In this document: positions 1 through 9,653 of the stretch, piece by piece | Numbering within the stretch: position 1 is the first letter of the stretch | Layout of the letters: every line of letters begins with the position of its first letter | NCBI GenBank assembly: GCA_031262415.1 | Contig: JAISHT010000058.1 | Coordinates: 1 to 35,911 of the forward strand | From: Elusimicrobiota bacterium | Lineage (GTDB): Bacteria > Elusimicrobiota > Elusimicrobia > Elusimicrobiales > Elusimicrobiaceae | Direction of reading: 5' to 3' | DNA length: 35,911 nt | Made by a program: the position numbers and the translations under genes | Notes under the pieces: generated by a model | What the model saw: the letters and a program-made list of their open reading frames with translations, nothing else | Told to the model about the DNA's origin: nothing | The model's database searches: none

Positions 1-3
1 TTA

Positions 4-43
4 GATAATTGAGCCACACAAAAAACCCCGCGGCTCAATTATC
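4..43. repeat. 12-bp inverted repeat / hairpin (gataattgagcc ... ggctcaattatc)
   Basis: Perfect complementarity of 4-15 with 32-43 around a 16-nt loop; at the window edge, function unknown. Confidence 0.6.
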
Positions 44-223
44 CTAAAGTCTCATATGTCTTTGATGTTTTACATGAAAATCTAAAAGTTATAGCTAAAA
101 ACAAACTAATACCAACTGAAACCCGCCGCTTTTCTAGCCCAGCCATCAAAAAAATATGGACATTGTTATCATAATATTATAACCTAATCTATATAGAAAC
201 CAATATAGTAATAGGAGGGTTTT

Positions 224-721
224 ATGGGAAAGAAAGCACGTGAAATTTTAGAAAAAAGAGGAATGAAAGTAGACGAGCTCATTAAAAAACTAAACAGAGC
301 TTACGCCGACGAATGGCTTGCCTATATCCAATATTGGACAGGCGCCCAAGTGGCCGAAGGTTTAATGCGCCCCAACATTGAAGCCGAAATGATGGAGCAC
401 GCTAACGAAGAATTGGGCCACGCCAAAAAAGTTTGTGATAGAATTATAGAACTTGGCGGCACGCCGATTTTGGACCCGAAAGATTATTTCAAACAAACAA
501 ATTGCGGCTATGATGTCCCCAAAAACTTCAGCACAAAAGCCTTGCTCAAACAAAATATTGACGCTGAAAGATGCGCAATTGCCGTCTATAATGATATTGT
601 GGAGTATGCAAGAAAGGGCGGCGATACCGTTACTTTCCACATCGCCCGCAGCATTATGCAAGACGAAATGGAGCACGAGCAGGATCTTGAAGATTTGTTG
701 ACAGATATTACGGTTAAATAA
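224..721 (+). CDS. Ferritin-like diiron protein (bacterioferritin/Dps-like)
   Basis: 165 aa four-helix pattern with ExxH-type ligands (ADEWLAYIQYW, EELGHAKK, DAERCAIAVYN, DEMEHEQDLEDLL); SD aggaggg upstream. Confidence 0.8.
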   Translation: MGKKAREILEKRGMKVDELIKKLNRAYADEWLAYIQYWTGAQVAEGLMRPNIEAEMMEHANEELGHAKKVCDRIIELGGTPILDPKDYFKQTNCGYDVPKNFSTKALLKQNIDAERCAIAVYNDIVEYARKGGDTVTFHIARSIMQDEMEHEQDLEDLLTDITVK

Positions 722-786
722 GCCGCAAAAAATCTGTTGCAAATTAAAAGATAAATATTGCAGAAAGAATACTGAAATATAAATTT

Positions 787-817
787 AACCCCCGCTAAAT
801 TGTTAGCGGGGGTTTTC
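787..817 (+). terminator. Rho-independent terminator downstream of the ferritin-like gene
   Basis: aacccccgctaa-attg-ttagcgggggtt followed by ttct. Confidence 0.8.
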
Positions 818-870
818 TATAAAGAAAGGTTGTGGCGTTAGAAGAGGCGCCAGAAGAGAAATAGGCTTGT

Positions 871-2151
871 TTAGCTTATGTTTTCCTCTTCAACAACGGG
901 GTCAATATCAACGGGGTCGTCAGCGGAAAGCTCTCCAGCTGGGCTATTCATATTATCTATGCTACCCGCACTATCCGCCTCAATACTTAAATGCTCCACA
1001 TTAGTTAAAGCCCTGTTTATTTGCCTTGTTCTTTTGCCGGAAAGTTCGCCAAGGGTAGCGTCGGCCGTGCGGATTTGCTTTTGAGCCTTTTCAAGCGCCG
1101 CTCCAAAAGTAATAAATTCTTTTTTAACTCTCTTTAAAACTTCCCAAACTTCTTGCGAGCGTTTTTCAATAGCCAGCGTTTTAAAACCAAATAATAATGA
1201 TGATAATACGGCCGATAGCGTCGTCGGGCCAACGGGGGTTATTTTGTATTTAGTTAAAAGTTCTTCAAAAAGGGCAGGGTCCCGCAGGACTTCGGCGTAA
1301 AGGCCCTCCGTCGGCAAAAACATAAGGGCAAAATCTGTTGTTTTGGGGGGGAAGATATATTTATCGTGTATATCTTTTGCAAAAGCGCGGATATTTTTTA
1401 TAAAAGATTTGCGCGCGGTTTCTATGCTTTCCTTGTCCTCAGCTTCCAAAATGCGGTTGTAATCTTCAATAGGAAACTTGCTGTCAATTGGCAGCAATAC
1501 AGGTTTTTCGCCCTCGCCATTACCCGGCAATTTAACAACAAACTCAACGCGTTTGTCGCTTTGTATTTCAACATTTTTATCATATTGCGACGGGGGTAAA
1601 ATATCGGATAATATTTTCTCAAGCCTTACCTCGCCGTATGTGCCGCGTTCTTTTACATTTGTTAAAGCGTTTTTTAGGCTTTTAGCGTCGGCGGCAAGGT
1701 TCTTCATTTCGCCAAGTCCTTGTTGCACATTATCAAGCTGTTTGCGGACTATTTCAAAAGATTGCGTTAAGCGGGTTTCCAGCGTTTTTTGAAGTTTCTC
1801 GTCAACAATTCCTTGCATTTGCTCAAGCCGCTTTTCATTACTTTCTTGCAAGGATTTCATTTTAACTTCCAAAGTTTCGGCAACTTTACCCAGTTGTTTA
1901 TTTGTTTCTTCACGATTATTTTGCAAGGTTTTTTGTATGCTGTCTTGTATTATGCTAAAGCGTTCAAATTGCACGGTAGTGGCTTTGGATATTTGGTTTT
2001 CAACGCCTTCTCTTTGCTCAATTGCGGAGTTTTTTAGTAGCAGCGTAATTTCGCCCAAATCCATTTTTTTGTTTTTAGTAAGTTGCAGTAAAATTACCGC
2101 CGCCAGTAAAATTACGCCGAGTATTGAAAAAATTAAAATAGCAGTTTGCAT
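871..2151 (-). CDS. rmuC: DNA recombination protein RmuC family
   Basis: N-terminal TM helix, coiled coil, then RmuC core (GTYGEVRLEKILSDILPPSQYDKN, LPIDSKFPIEDYNR, PTEGLYAEVLRDP, VGPTTLSAVLSSL). Start placed at Met 2151 with SD aaggaagg rather than the longer ORF to 2331. Confidence 0.92.
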   Translation of the reverse strand: MQTAILIFSILGVILLAAVILLQLTKNKKMDLGEITLLLKNSAIEQREGVENQISKATTVQFERFSIIQDSIQKTLQNNREETNKQLGKVAETLEVKMKSLQESNEKRLEQMQGIVDEKLQKTLETRLTQSFEIVRKQLDNVQQGLGEMKNLAADAKSLKNALTNVKERGTYGEVRLEKILSDILPPSQYDKNVEIQSDKRVEFVVKLPGNGEGEKPVLLPIDSKFPIEDYNRILEAEDKESIETARKSFIKNIRAFAKDIHDKYIFPPKTTDFALMFLPTEGLYAEVLRDPALFEELLTKYKITPVGPTTLSAVLSSLLFGFKTLAIEKRSQEVWEVLKRVKKEFITFGAALEKAQKQIRTADATLGELSGKRTRQINRALTNVEHLSIEADSAGSIDNMNSPAGELSADDPVDIDPVVEEENIS

Positions 2152-2238
2152 ATAAAACCTTCCTTTTAATATTAATTTAAAGTTATTTTGTAAAATAAAA
2201 ACTTTGCCGTTGCGATGTGTTCTTTTACATAATAATAG

Positions 2239-2251
2239 TATAATTTTTATA
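2239..2251 (+). promoter_or_regulatory. Candidate -10 element directly abutting the HAD start codon (possible leaderless mRNA)
   Basis: TATAAT at 2239-2244, ATG 7 nt after its last base; no SD sequence; no clear -35. Confidence 0.4.
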
Positions 2252-2949
2252 TGTATAAAGATATTAAAGTTATAGGCTTTGACGCTGACGATACCCTTTG
2301 GCACAATGAAAATATTTTTGCCTTTGCGCACAAAGAATTTGTAAAACTAATGCAAAAATACGCCAAAGACGAAAAAATAGAGCAAGAACTTACCGCTCTA
2401 GAAATTGAAAACTTGCCGCTTTATGGCTACGGCGTAAAATCCTTTACGCTTTCTATGCTAGAGGCCGCCCTTAAAATAACTAAAAATAAAATACAAGGTA
2501 GTGAGGTAGAGGCAATAGTCGCCCTTGGGCGGCATATGATAAATGCCCCAATTGTCTTGCTTGACGGCGTGGCCGACACCTTAAAAACACTTTCAAAAAA
2601 CTATAAATTAATAGTTGTAACAAAAGGCGATTTGCTTGACCAGGAGCGTAAATTAGCCAAATCAAACATAAGCAAATATTTTGACCATATTGAAATTATG
2701 AGCGAGAAAACCCCCGCCGCTTACCTAAACCTTACCGATGAGCTGGATATAAACCCAAAAGAGTTTTTGATGGTGGGTAATTCCGTTAAATCAGATATAA
2801 TCCCCGCCATAGAAATTGGCGCAAGCGCAGTGCTGGTGCCTTTTGAAGTTGTGGGTATCCACGAAAGAGCGGATAAAGAAACTATTTTTAGCGAAAATTT
2901 TAAAGAAGTAAAAAACATAACCGAGCTTGTAAACTTGCTTAAAAGTTAA
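2251..2949 (+). CDS. HAD superfamily hydrolase
   Basis: GFDADDTLWHNE motif I, VVTKGDLLDQERK, VGNSVKSDIIPA motif. Confidence 0.88.
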   Translation: MYKDIKVIGFDADDTLWHNENIFAFAHKEFVKLMQKYAKDEKIEQELTALEIENLPLYGYGVKSFTLSMLEAALKITKNKIQGSEVEAIVALGRHMINAPIVLLDGVADTLKTLSKNYKLIVVTKGDLLDQERKLAKSNISKYFDHIEIMSEKTPAAYLNLTDELDINPKEFLMVGNSVKSDIIPAIEIGASAVLVPFEVVGIHERADKETIFSENFKEVKNITELVNLLKS

Positions 2950-2973
2950 ATTAGTAAAAATTAAATTATTTAA

Positions 2974-3528
2974 ATGCTAAAACAAAAAACCAGCCTTTTT
3001 GAACTTTTTATAACATTTGCCAAAATAAGCGTTATGACTTTTGGCGGCGGCTATGCTATGTTGCCGCTAATAGAGCGGGAGCTAGTCGCTAAAAAACACT
3101 GGATAGACCAAAAAGATTTGCTTGAATTTTTTGCTGTTTCGCAAATAACCCCCGGCGTTATAGCGGTTAATGCCGCCTCGTTAATTGGGCAACGCCGCCG
3201 TGGAATAATAGGTCTTGTAGCCGCAACGCTTGGCGTGGCGGCCCCGTCCGTAATAATTATAACTATAGTAGCCGCTTTTCTTAGCAATATAATGCAATTT
3301 GAAATTGTGGGCAATATTTTTGCGGCGTTGCGTATTGCGGTAGCGGCATTAATTATAAATGCGCTTTTTCCGCTTTTCAAAAAAGGCATAACGGGCATTT
3401 TTACGGGACTGCTTTTTTTAATAACTTTTATTGCTTTTTATTTTTTTAAAATATCCCCGATACTACTGGTTATTTTATGCGCCGCCGCTACTTTAATTGT
3501 TGCTAAAGCAAAGGGGGCGTTAAAATGA
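2974..3528 (+). CDS. chrA: Chromate transporter half-size subunit 1
   Basis: FAKISVMTFGGGYAMLPLIERELV...FFAVSQITPGVIAVNAASLIG typical of the chromate transporter family. Confidence 0.88.
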   Translation: MLKQKTSLFELFITFAKISVMTFGGGYAMLPLIERELVAKKHWIDQKDLLEFFAVSQITPGVIAVNAASLIGQRRRGIIGLVAATLGVAAPSVIIITIVAAFLSNIMQFEIVGNIFAALRIAVAALIINALFPLFKKGITGIFTGLLFLITFIAFYFFKISPILLVILCAAATLIVAKAKGALK

Positions 3529-4088
3529 TTTTGCTTGCTCTCTACCTAGACTTTTTTAAAATAGGCCTTTTTGCCTTAGGCGGCGGGCTAGCCACAATTC
3601 CTTTTATATACGAACTTGGCTACAGCGCGGGCTTTTTTAACGCAAGCGAGATAGCAAATATGATTGCCGTAGCGCAAAGTATGCCCGGGCCAATTGGCAT
3701 AAATATGGCCTCTTATGCAGGTTTTAAAGTTGCCGGTTTTTGGGGGGCGGTGTCCGCCGCTCTTGGCGTGATAACTGCGCCGATGATAACTATTGCCATA
3801 ATTGCCAAAGCCTTGCAAAAATTTATACATAATAAATATGCGGCGGTTGCTTTTGGCGGGGCTATAGCCTGCGTTTGCGCTTTAATAAGCGCAGCGGTTT
3901 TTGATATGTTAAAAACGGCACTACTTCGCCCAGAAATTACGCAGACTTTAGAAGGATTAGTAGACGCAATTGCTATGAAAAATATAATATTTTTTATAGT
4001 AATATTTTTTGCAATTCGCAAATTTAAATGGCACCCATTTATTTATATTTGCCTGGCGGCTTGCGGTGGGTGTTTTGTAAAATTTTAA
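3525..4088 (+). CDS. chrA: Chromate transporter half-size subunit 2
   Basis: FFKIGLFALGGGLATIPFIYEL...IAVAQSMPGPIGINMASYAGFKVAG; ATGA overlap with the previous half. Confidence 0.88.
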   Translation: MILLALYLDFFKIGLFALGGGLATIPFIYELGYSAGFFNASEIANMIAVAQSMPGPIGINMASYAGFKVAGFWGAVSAALGVITAPMITIAIIAKALQKFIHNKYAAVAFGGAIACVCALISAAVFDMLKTALLRPEITQTLEGLVDAIAMKNIIFFIVIFFAIRKFKWHPFIYICLAACGGCFVKF

Positions 4089-4152
4089 AACATATTTAAA
4101 TAAATTAAATATAATGCTTATAGGTTAACTTTATAAATTAATTGGAGAAGAT

Positions 4153-4905
4153 ATGAAGAAAAAACTATCCGTTGTTTTGTTTATGCTGTGTTTTGGCTTT
4201 GGCTTAGCCAATGCTTTAGTTATACAAGAATACGCCGTGCGTGGCGTAAGGCCGTCTGATAGAGTATCCTCGCTTGAGTTTAACCCCGAGATTGATGTAA
4301 GCGACGATTCCCGTGGGGAATCCACCTCGCTCTTAACGGTTAAATATTATCAAGATATTAAAGATAAATACAGCATTGGTATAGAAGTGCCCGGCGCGCG
4401 CTACGAGTCGCCCGAAAAATCAAGAACAGGCCTTGGCGATATTTTGCTAGCCGCTTCTTACACGCAGGCTTTTGATAATTTCTCTATGGTTTTTCTTATG
4501 GAAAATACTTTGCCCACCGCTACAGACGATACTTTGGGCACAGGCAAGTGGTATGTTGATTTCAGCGCCGCATTTGATATTTCCTTTACCGATAATATCT
4601 TTTTTGCCACAGGCTACAAGTATTATGTATCCATACTTGGCGACGATAGCAGAAACAATATTAACCGTAGTCGTGTAAGGGGTATTTTGGGCTATATGAC
4701 AGATAGCACATTTTATGTTTTGCTGGATAATCTCTACCATATTGATTTTGAAAATTCCTCCCAAGCTTATATTTTAGATGTTGAGTTTGGTATGATGTTG
4801 GAAAATGACCTTTCGCTTTATATCAAACCGGGCTGGCAGCTTGGCGGCGCAAAGCATATTAAAGATTGGTCCTTAAGTTTTGGCGTAAAACTATTAAACT
4901 TATAA
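4153..4905 (+). CDS. Outer-membrane beta-barrel, Phenol_MetA_deg/transporter-like
   Basis: Signal peptide, LPTATDDTLGTGKWYVDFS motif and alternating barrel strands. Confidence 0.6.
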   Translation: MKKKLSVVLFMLCFGFGLANALVIQEYAVRGVRPSDRVSSLEFNPEIDVSDDSRGESTSLLTVKYYQDIKDKYSIGIEVPGARYESPEKSRTGLGDILLAASYTQAFDNFSMVFLMENTLPTATDDTLGTGKWYVDFSAAFDISFTDNIFFATGYKYYVSILGDDSRNNINRSRVRGILGYMTDSTFYVLLDNLYHIDFENSSQAYILDVEFGMMLENDLSLYIKPGWQLGGAKHIKDWSLSFGVKLLNL

Positions 4906-4941
4906 TTTATTTACTCTGTTAAATCTAAGTTTTAGATAGAC

Positions 4942-4975
4942 AAAACGCCCCGCTTAATTTTAAGCGGGGCGTTTT
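4942..4975. terminator. Bidirectional rho-independent terminator
   Basis: Perfect 15-bp stem aaaacgccccgctta/taagcggggcgtttt between convergent genes. Confidence 0.9.
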
Positions 4976-4988
4976 CTAGTTTTGAAAA

Positions 4989-6293
4989 CTACTTTATGCC
5001 GTGCATCCACTTTTTAATTTTACCTGATAAGCCCCATATTAATAAAGCGCACACAAGCGATAATATTGCCGGCACGGAAAAGAGTTGCACCAATTTTCCG
5101 TCTTCATAATTGCCCGCAAAAACGCCGCCAAGCAGCCCGCCAAAGAAATTGCCCGTAAACCAAACGCCCATAAACATAGCGGCGTATTTGGCTGGGGCAA
5201 GTTTTGTTATCATAGAAAGCCCGACGGGGGACATACAAAGCTCGCCAAGCACGCATACAAAATATAAGCTGGCTAGCCAAAAAATGCTAACGGGTTGCCC
5301 GCTTTTTTGATACACATAAGCGCCAACGGTTATTATTAAGAAAGATACGCCAAGTAGCGCCATACCCCAGGCAAATTTAGCGGGGGTAGAAGGCTCTTTT
5401 GCGCCAAGTTTGCCCCAAAGCCAAGCAAAAACAGGCGCCATAATAATAACAAACAAAGGCGGCAGTGCTTGCAAATAACCAACAGGCATTTGCCAGCCAA
5501 ATAAACTTGTATCGGTTGCCCTTTGCGCAAATAACATTAAAGAGGAGCCGGACTGCTCATAAAAAGCCCAAAAGAAGATAGCAAAAAACGCAAATATTAA
5601 AATGGCTTTTATTCTATCTTTTTCTTGCGCTGTTAGTGGTTTTTTAGGGGCGGGTTTGCCGTCAAGGTGTTCTGGCGCGGGCTTGTTGCCAATATGTTTT
5701 AATTGTTTGTTTTGTATAGCCAAAAACCAAACTAAACCAATTGCCATACCAAGGCCTGCAGCAATAAAGCCGTATTTAAAATCAATCTTTTCGCCAAGGT
5801 AGCTGCAAACTAAAGGGGCCAAAAATGCGCCTAAGTTAATAGCCATATAAAAAATGGTGAAAGCGGCGTCCCGCCTAGAGTCATTTTCCTCGTAAAGATC
5901 GCCGACTAAAGAAGTGATATTAGGCTTTAAAAAACCCGTGCCAAAAATTATTAAAATAAGGCCGAGGCTAAAAGCTATCGTTGCATTAATAAAACCATAG
6001 CTAGCAATGATAAACTGCCCAAGAATCATTAATACTGCGCCTAGTATAATGGAAGATTTTTTATTTAAAAACTGATCTGCCACAAAACCGCCAAGCACAG
6101 GCGTTAAGTAAACAACAGCTATAAAAATGCCAAAGATATGCATAGCTGTTTTATCATTAAAGCCAAGCGCAGGGCTTATCATAAACAAGACGAGCAAAGT
6201 GCGCGCGCCGTAGAAACAGAACCTTTCCCACATTTCAATGCCAGAGAGCATAAATAATGCCGCTGGCTGGGCCTTCTTTTTGTTGTCAACCAT
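4989..6293 (-). CDS. POT/PTR2 family proton-dependent oligopeptide transporter
   Basis: ExxERF motif (GIEMWERFCFYGARTLLVLFM), MFS topology, LKPNITSLVGDLY motif. Start set at Met 6293; the longer ORF would run toward an upstream terminator. Confidence 0.9.
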   Translation of the reverse strand: MVDNKKKAQPAALFMLSGIEMWERFCFYGARTLLVLFMISPALGFNDKTAMHIFGIFIAVVYLTPVLGGFVADQFLNKKSSIILGAVLMILGQFIIASYGFINATIAFSLGLILIIFGTGFLKPNITSLVGDLYEENDSRRDAAFTIFYMAINLGAFLAPLVCSYLGEKIDFKYGFIAAGLGMAIGLVWFLAIQNKQLKHIGNKPAPEHLDGKPAPKKPLTAQEKDRIKAILIFAFFAIFFWAFYEQSGSSLMLFAQRATDTSLFGWQMPVGYLQALPPLFVIIMAPVFAWLWGKLGAKEPSTPAKFAWGMALLGVSFLIITVGAYVYQKSGQPVSIFWLASLYFVCVLGELCMSPVGLSMITKLAPAKYAAMFMGVWFTGNFFGGLLGGVFAGNYEDGKLVQLFSVPAILSLVCALLIWGLSGKIKKWMHGIK

Positions 6294-6395
6294 ATTATTA
6301 TTTTTTACCTCAACAGAAGATGAACTATCTAAAATAATTATATCACAAAAAAACACGGGCAATATGTGGCTTTTGAGGAAGCTTTTTAAGCGCAA

Positions 6396-6425
6396 AAAAC
6401 CCCGCGCTTATATGCGCGGGGTTTT
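6396..6425 (-). terminator. Rho-independent terminator downstream of the M3 peptidase gene
   Basis: aaaaccccgcgc-ttatat-gcgcggggtttt, 12-bp stem with flanking A/T tracts. Confidence 0.85.
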
Positions 6426-6447
6426 AGAGAATTGTTTTACTATTTTG

Positions 6448-8499
6448 TTATTTTACTTTTACGCCGAAGTTTTTTAAGAAAGCTTTATTATTATAAGGCC
6501 TGCCTAAAAACTTTTCTACCATAGCGTTTGGATCTTGCGTGATGCCGGGCGTGTAAATATATTGCCTTAACTTCATACCAAGATCTTTGTTATCCAAACC
6601 CTCTTTTTCAAAGACGGAGAAGATATCGTCTGCAATAACAAGCGACCAAGCGTAAACATAATAACCGACATCATAAGGATCCGTTAGCGACATTATGTGC
6701 GAGAAATTTGCCTGCGGATAAGTGCCGGGCGTAAGCGGGACAAGGTAAATTTCCTTCATCAATTTGCCGTAAAGTTTTGTCGTATCAACGGGCTTGTTTG
6801 ATTTATGATATTGATAATCCAACTGGCCTAGGAAGTTTTGCCTTAACATCGGCAAAGCCGAGCCGACATTTTTGCTCTTTTGCAAATTGGCTATCATATC
6901 GTCAGGCAACTGCTCTCCCGTCTTATAATGCTTAGATATTTTCTTTAGGATTTTTGTGTCCCACGCCCAATTTTCAAGTAATTGAGAGTGCGCTTCTATG
7001 TAATCCCAAGTAATATTATCGCCGCCCAAAGTTGCGTATTTGGGGTGCGTTAAAGACATTTGCAGGACATGGCCAAACTCGTGGAACAAGGTTTCAACTT
7101 CGCTATGATCAAGCAGCGAGGGCAGGCCGTTGCCGGGGGGATTTAAGTTGGACGCTATGACGACAGACGGCGTTTGATAGCTGCCGTCAGCTTTTAAGAA
7201 ACCGTCAACAAAGCTCCAGCAAGCCGCATGGGTATATTTACCTTCGCGCGGATAAAGGTCCATATAAAAGTTTGAAATATGTTCGCCGCTGGCGGTATCT
7301 TTAATTTTATATGTTATAACATCTTTATGCCATTTTGGGAGAGTTGCTTTCTCAAAAGTAAGGCCAAAGAGATTGCCAAAAGTATCTAACATACCGTCAA
7401 TAATATGGTCCGTTGGCAAATATTCTTTGATTTTATCATTATCAACATTGTAATTAAGCTTTTTATAAAGGGCGCTGTAATAAGGCATATCCCAAAGATA
7501 AAAACCATCGGTTTTTTCTCCCACGGTTAAATCTTTTAAAGCCTGATATTCTTTTAACTCTTTTTTGCCAATGGGCTTTAAATTCTTTTCTATATCTTTT
7601 AAGAATTTTTTAAGAGTTTTTTCGTCTTTTGCCATACGGTCTTCTAAGACATATTGAGGGTGGTCTTTATAACCTAGTAGCCTTGAAGTTGTGGAGCGTT
7701 CCATTAAAACCGCCTCCAAAAGCTTTACATTTTCCGTGCCGCCGCGGTTTGCAAACTTTATTTGCAATTCTTTGCGGGCGGCTTCGTTTTTTGCATTAGC
7801 CATAAATGGATTGTAGTCGGGATATTTAAGCGTTACAATGTATTTTCCCTCAGGCGTTTTGTTTAAGCGGTTGATGTAGACATCGCTCATACCGTCAAGC
7901 TCCTGGCGGGTAAGTTCAAGCTGGTCCTTATGTTGCAAAAGGTTTACATTAAACTGAGTGATATTAGCCATTTTTTCATTATTTAAAACGGCGTAATCAG
8001 CGGCTTTTTGCTCGTCAAGTTCTGCGCCGGCTCGTTTAAATTTGTTAAGCCAGAAGTTAAGTAAGCGTTGCTCTTCGTTTTCAAGAGCGGGCTTAGTGTC
8101 TGCATATTCTTTAAGGGCATTATAAATATCTTTCCTTGCAAGTATGCTTGCTTTAAACTGATTGCCCTTTGCCTCTAGCTGAGAGGCGGCTTTTCGCACG
8201 CCGTCGTCGCCGTGGAAATAGGCTAAAAGAGCAAGTGGTTTTGCCACATACCAATAGCCTGTATAGGCGCGCTCAAAAGCAAGCAGCGTATTATCAAAAG
8301 TCCGCTCGCTGGGCGCTATATTTATTACGCTTTGGACATTTTTATCAAACTCCGCCGCCGCTTCGCTTTCTAGCGAAAGGACTTCCTTTGGAGTGTAGTT
8401 AAAACGCAAGTTGTCTTTTTGATACATCTTATTCATAGCTCCCCCGAAAGCCAAATTGGCCATGAGTAGGCCGCCGAGTAGTAAGGATAGTTTCTTCAT
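6448..8499 (-). CDS. Secreted M3 family metallopeptidase (peptidyl-dipeptidase Dcp-like)
   Basis: Signal peptide, zinc site ETLFHEFGHVLQMSL, downstream E in DYIEAHSQLLENWAWD. Confidence 0.93.
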   Translation of the reverse strand: MKKLSLLLGGLLMANLAFGGAMNKMYQKDNLRFNYTPKEVLSLESEAAAEFDKNVQSVINIAPSERTFDNTLLAFERAYTGYWYVAKPLALLAYFHGDDGVRKAASQLEAKGNQFKASILARKDIYNALKEYADTKPALENEEQRLLNFWLNKFKRAGAELDEQKAADYAVLNNEKMANITQFNVNLLQHKDQLELTRQELDGMSDVYINRLNKTPEGKYIVTLKYPDYNPFMANAKNEAARKELQIKFANRGGTENVKLLEAVLMERSTTSRLLGYKDHPQYVLEDRMAKDEKTLKKFLKDIEKNLKPIGKKELKEYQALKDLTVGEKTDGFYLWDMPYYSALYKKLNYNVDNDKIKEYLPTDHIIDGMLDTFGNLFGLTFEKATLPKWHKDVITYKIKDTASGEHISNFYMDLYPREGKYTHAACWSFVDGFLKADGSYQTPSVVIASNLNPPGNGLPSLLDHSEVETLFHEFGHVLQMSLTHPKYATLGGDNITWDYIEAHSQLLENWAWDTKILKKISKHYKTGEQLPDDMIANLQKSKNVGSALPMLRQNFLGQLDYQYHKSNKPVDTTKLYGKLMKEIYLVPLTPGTYPQANFSHIMSLTDPYDVGYYVYAWSLVIADDIFSVFEKEGLDNKDLGMKLRQYIYTPGITQDPNAMVEKFLGRPYNNKAFLKNFGVKVK

Positions 8500-8649
8500 T
8501 TATTCTCCTTTTACAGCAGGTATAAGCCCATTCTATAATATTTTTGAACTATTAAAATAGTATTTAATGCAACAGTTAATCGCAGAAGCAAAAAAAATAG
8601 CGAAATATCAAACAAAAGCAAATGAATGTAATTAACAAATTGAAGATAT

Positions 8650-9543
8650 TTACTTTATAATATATACGCCTGCCGTATTTTCTATTATTTTGCTCGTAGA
8701 AGGGGCAATTTGGAAGGTATAATCTATGGCGTGATATAGAGATAAGGTTGCATCTTGCAGTTGTTGGTTTTTTTCCAATGGGATTATAGAAAATCCTTTT
8801 TTATTTAATTCCTCTATACACAGAGGTCGTCCGTGATCTTTATGTTTATTATGCTGTCCAAGCCATTTGGCGATATCGGCAGCTTTTTTAGGGGGTATGT
8901 TTTGGTATTTTGTCAGCCATTCTTTAACTAAAATTATGGAGCGGTTTACAGCATTTTTGCATTCTGTTATTTTTGAGGGGGCATATTGTTGCAATATAAA
9001 TTGCCATGCAAAAGCATTGTTCCGATTCTCAGCGCATTCTTTTTTTGCTGTCTCAAATTGATCAATAATAGCTTGTGCTGGATAAAAATCAATTTGCCCA
9101 TTATTATTAACGAATGGCATTTGCGGGTCTATTGGGCCTAAAAAAGAATTTTTACCCATATATATTCTATTGCAAGCACAGCACCACATTGTTCCTGCGG
9201 AGTACGCAAACATTGGGACAATAACATCTATATTATCAAACTGCGTCCTTATATACTTAACTATTGATTCTATCGCATTTGTTTCTCCACCTGGAGTATG
9301 TAAGACTATGCAAACTTCTTTCTTTTCTTTATTAATGCCATAACACATGCTCATAAAAGAATGTATATCTTCCCGAGAAATACCAGAAGTTATTTTGTTA
9401 AAATTAGCAGCATATATAATAACAGGTTTTTTAATTTGGTCTGATAGAGATTTAAGGTATTTTCTTCTAACACAATCAACCGCTGTGTTCAGCGGTTGAT
9501 TGCAACCTTTAATTTCTAATAGTATATCTTGGGCTATAGGCAT
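8650..9543 (-). CDS. SDH-type (ClpP/SppA-fold) serine protease
   Basis: HTPGGETNAIESIVKYIR, MFAYSAGTMWCCACNRIYMGKNSFLGPIDPQMP match the serine dehydrogenase proteinase family (Ser in SAGT). Confidence 0.8.
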   Translation of the reverse strand: MPIAQDILLEIKGCNQPLNTAVDCVRRKYLKSLSDQIKKPVIIYAANFNKITSGISREDIHSFMSMCYGINKEKKEVCIVLHTPGGETNAIESIVKYIRTQFDNIDVIVPMFAYSAGTMWCCACNRIYMGKNSFLGPIDPQMPFVNNNGQIDFYPAQAIIDQFETAKKECAENRNNAFAWQFILQQYAPSKITECKNAVNRSIILVKEWLTKYQNIPPKKAADIAKWLGQHNKHKDHGRPLCIEELNKKGFSIIPLEKNQQLQDATLSLYHAIDYTFQIAPSTSKIIENTAGVYIIK

Positions 9544-9653
9544 TAGCGATTCTCTTTTTGAATAGTTGAATAGAAAGACAAATAATCACTTGTCCCTATA
9601 GGGGTTATCTTGGCATTTGTGGAAAGTCTCTCTTTATTCTCTTTTTTTGCCAT
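9543..9653 (-). CDS. 36-aa small protein of unknown function, coupled to the SDH-type protease
   Basis: ATG 9653 preceded by SD gggaggc; stop overlaps the protease start as TAATG. Peptide MAKKENKERLSTNAKITPIGTSDYLSFYSTIQKENR. Confidence 0.55.
   Translation of the reverse strand: MAKKENKERLSTNAKITPIGTSDYLSFYSTIQKENR

Noticed and set aside
362-742. Antisense ORF (126 aa) opposite the ferritin-like gene
   Set aside because: Fully overlaps a strongly supported CDS, no SD or family resemblance; a shadow ORF.
2152-2331. N-terminal extension of the RmuC ORF up to 2331
   Set aside because: The extension is not RmuC-like and overlaps the divergent HAD start; Met 2151 has a good SD and begins the TM helix.
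6294-6395. N-terminal extension of the POT transporter ORF
   Set aside because: Reaches to the edge of the upstream terminator hairpin; the conserved protein begins near Met 6293.
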